Shown: positions 1 to 5,660, numbered from the stretch's first letter. The stretch: DNA of 6,528 nucleotides from an uncultured Caryophanales bacterium (GCA_947303105.1 CAMYXQ010000050.1:1-6528); one strand, 5' to 3'. Notes: generated from the sequence alone by a model not told the origin. Numbers and translations are program-made.

Positions 1-96
1 GGCTATGGATCGTTCGTCCATCGCCATCTGCAAGACTTTATTTATAACCCGACTTTGCTCATGACTGGGCTGCGGGACATTGAAAAGAGGAACTGA
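1..96 (+). CDS. coaX: Type III pantothenate kinase, C-terminal end (partial)
   Basis: Only the last 31 codons are present, ending in TGA; the gene begins before the window. The visible tail runs from GYGSFVHRHL to TGLRDIEKRN. Its spacing and motif resemble the end of type III pantothenate kinases, which typically read TGG-(Y/L)-x-x-(L/V), then a short acidic stretch, then D/N-P-x-L-x-x-x-GL-x-x-I-x-x-RN. Pantothenate kinase phosphorylates pantothenate, the first committed step of coenzyme A synthesis, in the cytoplasm. The stop lies 2 nt before the next start, so the two genes are very probably cotranscribed and translationally coupled. The next gene is a vitamin-type ECF S component, which suits a pantothenate uptake and activation pair. 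The call rests on a short tail recalled from the family; another kinase or an unrelated protein cannot be excluded. Confidence 0.55.
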   Translation, partial: GYGSFVHRHLQDFIYNPTLLMTGLRDIEKRN

Positions 97-98
97 TT

Positions 99-788
99 AT
101 GGATGCGTTTTACATCGTTTTCTGGGTTTTGGTCGCGGCCTTCTTCATCGCGATTTTCGCCTTCATGGCCAAAGTGAATCCCAAGCAAGAAGGCAATAGC
201 GTCGTCGCCCAACTCACCACGGACGCCTTGTTCTTGGCGATCATCCTCGTGATGGGCTTCGTCCCGAACCTTGGTTACATCACCATCGCCCCGGGCGTCT
301 CCCTCACCCTTATGCATGTTCCCGTTCTCGTTGGCTGCTACTGCTTCGGTTGGAAGCGCGGCTGGCTTTACGGTCTTTTCTTCGGCGTCACCAGCTGGAT
401 CTCCGCTATGCAGAACCCCATCGGTTTCAATGGATTCTTCATCTATCCGTGGGTTAGCATTCTCCCGCGTGTCATCTTCGGCTTCGTCGCGGGTATCTTG
501 TTCTCGGTTCTAAAGAAAATGGGTAAGATATATAGGGGTCGCGTGGGTATCGGCATCACCGGTCTCATCCTGACTCTCATCCACACCGTCCTCGTTTTCG
601 CCGATTTATTCATCTTCTTCCCGAACGAGATGGTTTCCATCTTCAAAGGAACGAGCACGATCGGCGAAGGTCTCGTCGTCGCATTCGCGGTCGCCATCTT
701 GATTGGCGCCCTTGGCGAAGGCATCGTCGGCGGCCTTGTCAGCGCGGTGGTCGGCCCCGTTCTCAGCAAACTCAGAAGAAAGAAGTAA
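99..788 (+). CDS. ECF transporter S component, probably for pantothenate
   Basis: This 229-residue protein is almost entirely hydrophobic. Predicted membrane segments lie near residues 5-24, 39-60, 67-84, 86-103, 113-139, 150-175 and 189-217, and it ends in a basic tail (KLRRKK). The segment at 67-103 (VSLTLMHVPVLVG, then FGWKRGWLYGLFFGVTS) is typical of the ECF_trnsprt family of S components, which bind a vitamin and dock onto a shared EcfA/EcfA'/EcfT energising module. An AxxxA motif (A43-A47) sits in the second hydrophobic segment; in known S components this motif in TM1 contacts EcfT. The EcfAAT genes are not here, as expected for group II systems. An AAGAGGA ribosome-binding site at 85-91 supports the start. 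Substrate is inferred from the adjoining pantothenate kinase tail; niacin is an alternative because pncB lies in the same operon. The first hydrophobic segment seems extra to the usual six-helix fold. Confidence 0.85.
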   Translation: MDAFYIVFWVLVAAFFIAIFAFMAKVNPKQEGNSVVAQLTTDALFLAIILVMGFVPNLGYITIAPGVSLTLMHVPVLVGCYCFGWKRGWLYGLFFGVTSWISAMQNPIGFNGFFIYPWVSILPRVIFGFVAGILFSVLKKMGKIYRGRVGIGITGLILTLIHTVLVFADLFIFFPNEMVSIFKGTSTIGEGLVVAFAVAILIGALGEGIVGGLVSAVVGPVLSKLRRKK

Positions 789-791
789 GTT

Positions 792-2150
792 ATGCCCAAT
801 TTCAAGAAACTGACCAAACAATATCGATCCAATGCGGCCATTGCCCTCCAGCAATTCGTCCGCATCAATAGCGTCTACGATCCGACGACGATCGGTCCGG
901 ATGCCCCGTTCGGCAAGGGCGTGCAAAAAGCCCTCGATTATGTCGCCAAACTCGGCTACGACTATGGCTTCAAAGTGGACAAGTGCGATGGTTATTGCAC
1001 CGAACTCACCATTGGTGAGGAAGGTCCGATCATCGGCATCTATGCCCATAGCGACGTCGTTCCCGTTTCCGGCAAGTGGGAGCATGAACCCTTCGGCGGC
1101 ATGCTCAAAGACGGCCGTTTTTGGGGCCGCGGCACCTGCGATGACAAAGGACCGCTCATCGCGAGTCTGTTTGCGATGAAAGCCCTCCGCGACGCCGGAT
1201 TGGTGAAAGGCTACCGCATCCGCCTCGTCTCCGGCGGGGACGAAGAACGCGGATCCTCCTGCCTCGCCTATTACTTCGAACATCTCAAGAAGCCTCATAG
1301 CGACTTCGGGTTCACCCCCGACGCCGACTGGCCTCTCATTTATGGCGAAAAAGCGATCCGCCGTTACGAACTTCGGTTGAATGGCTCTCTAGAACCAATC
1401 ATCGCGATGGATGGCGGGGTCGTCGCCAATGCCGTCTGCGACAAATTCGTTGTCACCTTACCGAAAGACAAAGGGTTCCTTGCCTACTTGAAGGAAAAGA
1501 ACATCCCGGCGGATATTTCCGATGCCGGCACGGTGTCGGTGATTTCCTTCCGCGGCAAGTCCGCGCACGGCAGCACCCCGCATGAGGGAATCAACGCCGC
1601 AGCCATCGCCTTGAAGGCCATCGGCGAATACTTCAAAAAGGACAATCTCGCCCGAATCGGCGATATCTTCGCTTCCGGTGACGGAGCCGTTTGGGGTGGC
1701 CAGAGCCACAGCGCCGAACTTCTCGATGCCACCTATAACTATGGCGTGATCCACTATGATGGGAAGAAACTCACCTCATCTTTGGATTTCCGTTTCGGTG
1801 AGGAAGCCGACCCGGATGCCTTGATTGCCAAACTGTGCGCCGCGAGCGGTTTCGAAGCCAAAAAGCTTTCCGATGCCCCGGCCCTTCTCTTTGACAAGAA
1901 GAGCCCGCTCGTCAGCACCTTGATGAAGGTCTATCGGAAAGAATTCCGCCAGCCCTTCGCCAAGCCGTTCACCATCGGCGGCGGCACCTATGCCAAAGAA
2001 GCCAAGAATTGCGTCGCCTTTGGCGCCGCTTCCAAAGAGCACCCTGGCAACATGCATTCGCCGGATGAATATATCTACCAAGAGGACTTTTATCGCGACA
2101 TCGCGGTATATGCCCACGCCATCTATGCGTTGGGAACTTTGAAAAAATGA
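792..2150 (+). CDS. pepV: M20 family dipeptidase PepV (Xaa-His/beta-Ala dipeptidase type)
   Basis: This 452-residue zinc peptidase is close to the length of Lactobacillus PepV (about 470). It hydrolyses dipeptides in the cytoplasm, releasing amino acids from imported peptides. M20 signatures appear in order: HSD at 86-88 (first zinc ligand H86), GRGTCDDKG at 112-120 (bridging ligand D117), GDEERGS at 149-155 (catalytic E151, ligand E152), TPDADWP at 175-181 (ligand D177, followed by IYGEKA as in PepV), SAHGSTPHEG at 257-266 (lid-domain H259) and HPGNMHSPDE at 417-426 (last ligand H422). The lid domain occupies roughly 190-385. All expected metal ligands are present, so the enzyme looks active. 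The start lies 3 nt after the S-component stop with only a weak purine-rich ribosome site, which suggests translational coupling. Its stop overlaps the trmB start in ATGA. Related succinyl-diaminopimelate desuccinylases share the fold, but the TPDAxxP-IYGEK motif and length favour PepV. Confidence 0.92.
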   Translation: MPNFKKLTKQYRSNAAIALQQFVRINSVYDPTTIGPDAPFGKGVQKALDYVAKLGYDYGFKVDKCDGYCTELTIGEEGPIIGIYAHSDVVPVSGKWEHEPFGGMLKDGRFWGRGTCDDKGPLIASLFAMKALRDAGLVKGYRIRLVSGGDEERGSSCLAYYFEHLKKPHSDFGFTPDADWPLIYGEKAIRRYELRLNGSLEPIIAMDGGVVANAVCDKFVVTLPKDKGFLAYLKEKNIPADISDAGTVSVISFRGKSAHGSTPHEGINAAAIALKAIGEYFKKDNLARIGDIFASGDGAVWGGQSHSAELLDATYNYGVIHYDGKKLTSSLDFRFGEEADPDALIAKLCAASGFEAKKLSDAPALLFDKKSPLVSTLMKVYRKEFRQPFAKPFTIGGGTYAKEAKNCVAFGAASKEHPGNMHSPDEYIYQEDFYRDIAVYAHAIYALGTLKK

Positions 2151-2746
2151 GAAGCCGTTTCAAGCCCTGGGCCAAATCTTATCTCGAAGAACATCCTGAA
2201 TTCGTGAGTTTTGGCACGGAGGGTTTGCCCGAAGCGGCCGCGTTGGAGATTGGTTCCGGCAAAGGCGACTTCGCCGTCAGCTGGGCTCTCGCCAATCCCG
2301 ATAAGCGGATCATCGCGCTAGAACGCGACACTTCGATCTCCGGCCTCTTCGCCAAGAAAGTGGTGGAGGCCCAGTTAACCAACCTGACGATCGTCCCGTT
2401 GGACCTCGATCTCGTCTATGACGGATTGACCGCTTACCGCTTCGAAACGATTTACCTCAACTTCAGCGATCCGTGGCCCAAGAAAAAACACGCCAAACGG
2501 CGTCTGACCTTCGCCCCGCGATTAAAGAAAATCGCCGCCCTTCTGAAAGAAGACGGGTCGATTATCCTCAAGACCGACAACGACGACCTCTATGAGTTCA
2601 CCAAAGAACAAGTCCCGGAAGCCGGCCTCAAACTCGTCGCCGATTTCCCAGACTATCAACTCGAAGCCGGCGACTTCGAAACCGAATACGAACGTCGGTT
2701 CCGCGGCGAAGGGAAACCCATCCATCGCCTGATTATCCGCAAATAA
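2147..2746 (+). CDS. trmB: tRNA (guanine-N7-)-methyltransferase TrmB
   Basis: This 199-residue Rossmann-fold enzyme transfers a methyl group from S-adenosylmethionine to N7 of guanine 46 in the variable loop of tRNA. The N-terminal MRSRFKPWA matches the common MRxRxKPWA start of Firmicute TrmB. The AdoMet motif is LEIGSGKGDF at 33-42 (E34), with a second acidic contact at E59 (ALERD). The diagnostic TrmB motif NFSDPWPKKKHAKRRL runs from 105 to 120, with catalytic-region D108. The motifs LKTDN (141-145) and TEYERRF (179-185) complete the site. It is slightly shorter than the about 213-residue Bacillus enzyme, with no key block missing. The start overlaps the pepV stop by 4 nt (ATGA), giving translational coupling. 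Its TAA stop overlaps the ribosome-binding site of the next gene. Confidence 0.97.
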   Translation: MRSRFKPWAKSYLEEHPEFVSFGTEGLPEAAALEIGSGKGDFAVSWALANPDKRIIALERDTSISGLFAKKVVEAQLTNLTIVPLDLDLVYDGLTAYRFETIYLNFSDPWPKKKHAKRRLTFAPRLKKIAALLKEDGSIILKTDNDDLYEFTKEQVPEAGLKLVADFPDYQLEAGDFETEYERRFRGEGKPIHRLIIRK

Positions 2747-2756
2747 GGAGGACACT

Positions 2757-3347
2757 ATGTATCGATTTTTCTACAGTTACAAAACCGCGGGAGACATCTT
2801 GTTTCTCCTTATCGATCCGGAAAGCCCGGTGACCAAATGCGAGCGGAAAGGCAACATCGCCGCCTTGTGGAACGAAGATCGCCTCGTCGGCGTCAATTTC
2901 TTTGAAATTGGCAAGACGATGAAAATTCGCGGATCGGGCATGATTGCCGTTCCGGAAAAGCCGATGCTTGACTGCGTCAACCACCTGCTCGCCAACGCCG
3001 GATTGCCGACCCTCGCGCCGGTGACCGATTCCGGTTATCACGTGCTCCGCGTCGAATCGACCGAAGAGCATCCTCTGGATGAAAAGGCAGTTATCGTTAC
3101 TTTGAGCGACGGGAACGCCAATTATTCGACCGTTTCCCGCGACCTGACCCTTAAAGCCGGGGAAAATGTTGTCGCCATTTTTGATGGCGCCATCGCCTAC
3201 GACGGCAGCGTCTTCCATCGCCACATCGCCAAAAACATCCCAATCGATGTCGAACTTTGCAACGCCGAAGAGCTCCGCGTCGGAGAAGCCAATGGGGTTT
3301 TCCGCGCCGAAGAGCCGCTCGGCAGTGATTTCTATTTGGGGGAATGA
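2757..3347 (+). CDS. ytpR: YtpR-like protein (DUF4479 plus degenerate tRNA-binding EMAP domain)
   Basis: At 196 residues this matches the length of Bacillus YtpR (about 200). The N-terminal half has the DUF4479 pattern: an aromatic-rich start, then AGDILFLLID, a central VNFFEIG and a later helix. The C-terminal half (about 92-180) aligns in outline with the EMAP/OB-fold tRNA-binding domain: GYHVLRVESTEEHPLDEK at 93-110 stands where family members have a V-x-x-x-x-x-HPxxDKL motif, LKAGENVVAIFDGAI at 132-146 matches the VAAGQKVVVAxxGA strand, and CNAEELRVGE at 168-177 matches the C-S-x-x-E-L-G segment. The usual CGAPN block is replaced by VSRDL, so RNA binding may be weakened. YtpR's physiological role is not well settled. 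A strong AAGGAGG at 2745-2751, 5 nt before the ATG, fixes the start. It follows trmB by 10 nt and is next to pncB, so its tRNA-related neighbour supports the call. Confidence 0.75.
   Translation: MYRFFYSYKTAGDILFLLIDPESPVTKCERKGNIAALWNEDRLVGVNFFEIGKTMKIRGSGMIAVPEKPMLDCVNHLLANAGLPTLAPVTDSGYHVLRVESTEEHPLDEKAVIVTLSDGNANYSTVSRDLTLKAGENVVAIFDGAIAYDGSVFHRHIAKNIPIDVELCNAEELRVGEANGVFRAEEPLGSDFYLGE
3338..3343 (+). promoter_or_regulatory. Ribosome-binding site of pncB, decides the start
   Basis: GGGGGA lies inside the last codons of ytpR. It directly abuts the ATG at 3344 but is 6 nt before the in-frame ATG at 3350. Normal spacing favours the second ATG, giving a protein two residues shorter. Confidence 0.55.
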
Positions 3348-3349
3348 AT

Positions 3350-4447
3350 ATGAAAGAAATCGCCTTGAAAGAAGCGGGGAAGATCTCCCGCCTGACCAAC
3401 AAAACCTTCCAATTCGATCCGCGCATCGCCGAAGGCTATTTCAGCGCCAACTACTTTTTGAAGAGCCGCGAGATCGCCGAAAAGCATCTTGCCGGCCACA
3501 TCGTCAAAGAGCAGTGGTTCCAACGTCGCGACGATACCACCCTCTGCGGCATCGACGAAGCGATCGCCATCCTCCATACTTTCGCCCGCAATCCCCAGGA
3601 TTTGATCATCGAAGCCCTTCATGATGGCGACCTCATCCAGGCCAATGAGCCCGTTCTCAAAGTAACGGGGAAATATGAGGATTTCGGATTTTTAGAGAGC
3701 CTTATTGACGGGGTTTTGGCCCGCAGAAGTTCCGTTGCCACCAATGTCACCGAAGTCGTTCGCGCCCTCCGCGGGACAAATTGCTTCTCCATGGCCGACC
3801 GCCAGGATGACTATCTCACTCAGAACGGCGACGGTTATGCCACCTATGTCGCCGGCATCAAGAAATTCTCGACCGATGCCCAAGGCGAATGGGTCGGCGT
3901 CAAAGGAATGGGGACGATGCCCCACGCTTTGATTGCCCTGTCCGGTGGTTCGATCGAAAAAGCGGCCAAACTCTACCACGAGACGTTCCCGAATGAGCAA
4001 GTTACGGCGCTCATCGACTACAACAATGACGTCGTAACCGACACTCTAAAGCTCGCTGCGGTCCTCGGCCATGATTTGGCTGCGGTCCGCGTCGATACTT
4101 CCAAAGCGCTCATCGACCATTACTTTGATGACAAGGACACCAGCGGCTTCGATCCCCATGGTGTCTGCAAACAGTTAATCTATGGTCTCCGTCAAGCGTT
4201 AGATGAGCATGGCTACGATTGGGTCAAGATCACCGTGTCCAGCGGCTTCACCGCCAAGAAGATCGATGAGTGGACCAAAGAAGGCGTTCCGGTGGATACC
4301 TATGGCGTCGGCACCAGCCTCATCAACAACATGACCGTTGGCTTCACCGGCGACCTCGTCGAGCTTGATGGCAAGCCCCAAGCCAAAGAAGGACGCCGCG
4401 ACATTCCGTCCGATCGTTTAGAAAAAGTCCCATATCCGATTTACTGA
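3350..4447 (+). CDS. pncB: Nicotinate phosphoribosyltransferase (NAPRTase)
   Basis: This 365-residue cytoplasmic enzyme converts nicotinate and PRPP, with ATP, to nicotinate mononucleotide, the entry step of the Preiss-Handler route to NAD. It belongs to the compact NAPRTase form, well short of the about 480-residue long form. Counting from the chosen start, the N-terminal domain covers roughly 1-110. FDPRIAEGYFSANYFLKSR (23-41) fits the substrate-binding entry region. GMGTMPHALIAL (187-198) contains H192, equivalent to the histidine that is phosphorylated by ATP. TALIDYNNDV (219-228) and VSSGFTAKKI (296-305) line the barrel, and GVGTSL (319-324) binds the PRPP phosphate. No key block is missing. 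An alternative start at 3344 overlaps the ytpR stop, but the ribosome-binding site fits 3350 better. It is the last gene of the operon and is followed by a terminator. Its presence suggests salvage of environmental nicotinate; de novo genes are not visible here. Confidence 0.95.
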   Translation: MKEIALKEAGKISRLTNKTFQFDPRIAEGYFSANYFLKSREIAEKHLAGHIVKEQWFQRRDDTTLCGIDEAIAILHTFARNPQDLIIEALHDGDLIQANEPVLKVTGKYEDFGFLESLIDGVLARRSSVATNVTEVVRALRGTNCFSMADRQDDYLTQNGDGYATYVAGIKKFSTDAQGEWVGVKGMGTMPHALIALSGGSIEKAAKLYHETFPNEQVTALIDYNNDVVTDTLKLAAVLGHDLAAVRVDTSKALIDHYFDDKDTSGFDPHGVCKQLIYGLRQALDEHGYDWVKITVSSGFTAKKIDEWTKEGVPVDTYGVGTSLINNMTVGFTGDLVELDGKPQAKEGRRDIPSDRLEKVPYPIY

Positions 4448-4476
4448 TTTTCATCAATTTTCAAAGATTTTTCTTC
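4447..4476 (+). repeat. Three tandem 10-bp phased T-tracts
   Basis: Three consecutive decamers start with ATTTT (4447, 4457, 4467): ATTTTCATCA, ATTTTCAAAG, ATTTTTCTTC. T-tracts repeated at about one helical turn are the classic pattern for curved DNA. The first two contain TTTTCA, the same half-site as in the palindrome at 4513-4528. Function is not established; they may be an upstream curved or operator-half-site region for the regulator gene. Confidence 0.4.
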
Positions 4477-4482
4477 GAAGAA
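4471..4482. repeat. 12-bp perfect palindrome TTCTTCGAAGAA
   Basis: This is a perfect inverted repeat with a central CG in the spacer between pncB and the regulator gene. It is not followed by a T-run, so it is not a terminator. Its dyad symmetry would suit a dimeric regulator, but it does not fit the CcpA cre consensus outside the central CG. Confidence 0.35.
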
Positions 4483-4500
4483 TACTTAAAAACGAAACAA

Positions 4501-4545
4501 GGCAAGCAAATCATGAAAATATTTTCATAAATGTTTGCCTTTTTT
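4501..4545 (+). terminator. Rho-independent terminator after pncB
   Basis: GGCAAGC (4501-4507) pairs with GTTTGCC (4533-4539), with one G-T wobble. A partly mismatched AAAT/AAAT section follows, and the tip is a self-complementary ATGAAAATATTTTCAT (4513-4528). A run of six T follows at 4540-4545. It closes the coaX-to-pncB operon. The tip palindrome doubles as a cre-like site. Confidence 0.75.
4513..4528. promoter_or_regulatory. cre-like palindrome (candidate operator of the LacI/CcpA-type regulator)
   Basis: ATGAAAATATTTTCAT is a perfect 16-bp palindrome. Its inner 14 bases fit the catabolite-responsive element consensus TGWNANCGNTNWCA at every fixed position except the centre, where TA replaces CG. 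It lies about 57 bp upstream of the regulator's start codon, so autoregulation is plausible. LacI-family hinge helices normally insert at a central CG, so the change matters. The sequence is also the tip of the pncB terminator, so its symmetry could be explained by that role alone. Confidence 0.4.
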
Positions 4546-4563
4546 ACATCCCCGGAACAAAAT
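4535..4563 (+). promoter_or_regulatory. Possible promoter of the regulator gene (weak)
   Basis: TTGCCT (4535-4540) and CAAAAT (4558-4563) are separated by 17 bp and each match the sigma-A consensus at four of six positions. Transcription would begin near 4570, leaving a leader of about 15 nt. The -35 box overlaps the terminator's right arm. The match is weak; read-through from pncB is an alternative. Confidence 0.25.
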
Positions 4564-4572
4564 GGGTGCATC

Positions 4573-4578
4573 GGGAGG
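4573..4578 (+). promoter_or_regulatory. Ribosome-binding site of the regulator gene, decides the start
   Basis: GGGAGG lies 6 nt before the ATG at 4585. The upstream in-frame ATG at 4531 sits inside the pncB terminator hairpin and has no such site, so it is rejected. Confidence 0.85.
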
Positions 4579-4584
4579 TTAGTT

Positions 4585-5586
4585 ATGGAAAATCTCAAAG
4601 AGCGTGTAACGATTTATCAGGTCGCCCAAGCGGCCGGCGTCTCCTTAGCGACGGTGAGCCGCGTCATCAATAAACGGGGCAACGTGACCGAGGAAACCCG
4701 GGTCCGGGTGGAAGAGACCATCAAGCGTCTTGGCTACAAGCCATCCGGTCTCGCCCAAGCGTTGGCCACCAACAAGAGCACCAACATCGGTATCGTGATC
4801 CCGACTGCCAACTATGTTTATCTTTCAAACCTTCTCTCCGGCATTTCCGACATCGCCAAAGAAAAAGGTTTCGTCCTGACTTTGTTCACCACATCTCATA
4901 GCCGTGAAGAGGCCTTGTCGATGATCGAGCGGGTCATCACCAGCCATGTCGATGGAGCGATCATCTTCGATGATGAGTTGAACGAAGAAGATATTGCCGA
5001 AATCAATTCCTATTCGGTTCCGACCATCGTCATCAACCGCCGTCTGCAAGGCAAAGAGGTCGGCAACGTCGTCTTGAATTATCCGGCCGCCCTCGAGAAA
5101 GCGTTGCGTCGTTACTATGCGGAAGACGGATCCAAACAGATGACCTTCCTCCACGTTCATGACGGTGGCAAACTCCTCACCACCTGCGAGAAAGTCTTCG
5201 TTGATATTCACAACGAACTCAACCGTTCTTACCACATCGTGAACTGCGACGATTCCTATGCTCGCAGCTATGCCGATTTCCAGGAGTATTTCCTCACAAA
5301 TCGCAGCGGTTATTTCGTTGCTTACCGTGATTCGATCGCCGCGGCCATCGCCAATGCCGCCGCCGATGCTGGCCTGAAGATCCCGGAAGATGTCGAGGTT
5401 CTTTCCATCGTCGAAACCAAATACGCCCACATCTTGCGGCCTCAGCTCTCCGCGATCGGCATCGACATGATCGAAGTCGGCAAGCGGGCGATGTATATGC
5501 TCACCGACTTGCTCAACGGCAATCTGTTCGAAAAGAGCTACACCTTCGAAGGCGTCTATCACCATCGCGATAGCACCATCGCCTAA
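4585..5586 (+). CDS. ccpA: LacI/GalR-family transcriptional regulator, CcpA-like
   Basis: The protein has 333 residues, the normal CcpA length. The helix-turn-helix and hinge occupy 8-65: TIYQVAQAAGVSLATVSRVIN at 9-29 closely follows Bacillus CcpA (TIYDVAREAxVSMATVSRVVN), and hinge L60 is in place in GLAQALATNKS. The periplasmic-binding-like core starts at NIGIVIPTANYVYLSNLLSGI (67-87). The C-terminal stretch 285-310 (RPQLSAIG...VGKRAMYMLTDLL) aligns without gaps to the CcpA region that binds HPr-Ser46-P. There the two hallmark residues, Tyr295 and Arg303 of Bacillus CcpA, correspond to I296 and Y304. The middle of the core (190-245) is more diverged than the ends. CcpA represses or activates carbon-use genes. 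Its position near tyrS and downstream of ytpR and trmB genes recalls the Bacillus chromosome. It has its own spacer with a cre-like palindrome upstream and a terminator downstream. It could instead be a paralogous sugar-responsive LacI regulator. Confidence 0.75.
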   Translation: MENLKERVTIYQVAQAAGVSLATVSRVINKRGNVTEETRVRVEETIKRLGYKPSGLAQALATNKSTNIGIVIPTANYVYLSNLLSGISDIAKEKGFVLTLFTTSHSREEALSMIERVITSHVDGAIIFDDELNEEDIAEINSYSVPTIVINRRLQGKEVGNVVLNYPAALEKALRRYYAEDGSKQMTFLHVHDGGKLLTTCEKVFVDIHNELNRSYHIVNCDDSYARSYADFQEYFLTNRSGYFVAYRDSIAAAIANAAADAGLKIPEDVEVLSIVETKYAHILRPQLSAIGIDMIEVGKRAMYMLTDLLNGNLFEKSYTFEGVYHHRDSTIA

Positions 5587-5611
5587 AAAACTGGGTTTCT
5601 CCCTGTTTTTT
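5585..5611. terminator. Terminator after the CcpA-like gene, possibly bidirectional
   Basis: AAAAAAC (5585-5591) pairs with GTTTTTT (5605-5611), and GGG (5593-5595) with CCC (5601-5603), with one T-T mismatch between the two helices and a TTTCT loop. The left arm overlaps the TAA stop codon. The A-tract and T-tract flanks would allow function in both directions. The GC core is only three pairs plus one, so strength is uncertain. Confidence 0.6.
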
Positions 5612-5631
5612 CTTTCAATTTTCTCTTCCCT

Positions 5632-5640
5632 TGTTAAAAT
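5632..5640 (+). promoter_or_regulatory. Extended -10 promoter element of tyrS
   Basis: TGTTAAAAT contains the extended TGn motif and a -10 hexamer TAAAAT that matches TATAAT at five of six positions. The -35 region (about 5612-5618, CTTTCAA) is poor, as is common for extended -10 promoters. Transcription would start near 5647, giving a leader of about 20 nt. Confidence 0.45.
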
Positions 5641-5652
5641 GGCTGAAGTCCT

Positions 5653-5660
5653 AAAGGAGG
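5653..5660 (+). promoter_or_regulatory. Ribosome-binding site of tyrS, decides the start
   Basis: AAAGGAGG is 7 nt before the ATG at 5668 but only 1 nt before the in-frame ATG at 5662. The start at 5668 is therefore chosen. Confidence 0.85.

Noticed and set aside
606..1298. A 230-codon minus-strand open frame across the S component and pepV
   Set aside because: It opposes two well-supported genes, spans their junction and has a low-complexity D/A/G/E-rich product typical of antisense shadows.
2148..2150. Possible TGA-as-tryptophan (Mycoplasma-type) code
   Set aside because: TGA ends pepV, ytpR, pncB and the first gene exactly where family homologues end and the next gene begins. Tryptophans within the genes are TGG.
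3166..3624. A 152-codon plus-strand frame overlapping ytpR and pncB
   Set aside because: It is rich in S, R and P as expected from an out-of-frame reading, and both overlapping genes are recognisable families.
4531..4584. A longer start for the regulator at 4531
   Set aside because: That ATG is inside the pncB terminator hairpin, has no ribosome site and would add 18 residues (MFAFFTS...) absent from LacI-family N-termini. The start at 4585 has GGGAGG at proper spacing.
4448..4584. Riboswitch or attenuator in the spacer upstream of the regulator
   Set aside because: The 137-nt spacer is AT-rich with one terminator hairpin that follows pncB. No aptamer-like conserved core or alternative antiterminator pairing was apparent.
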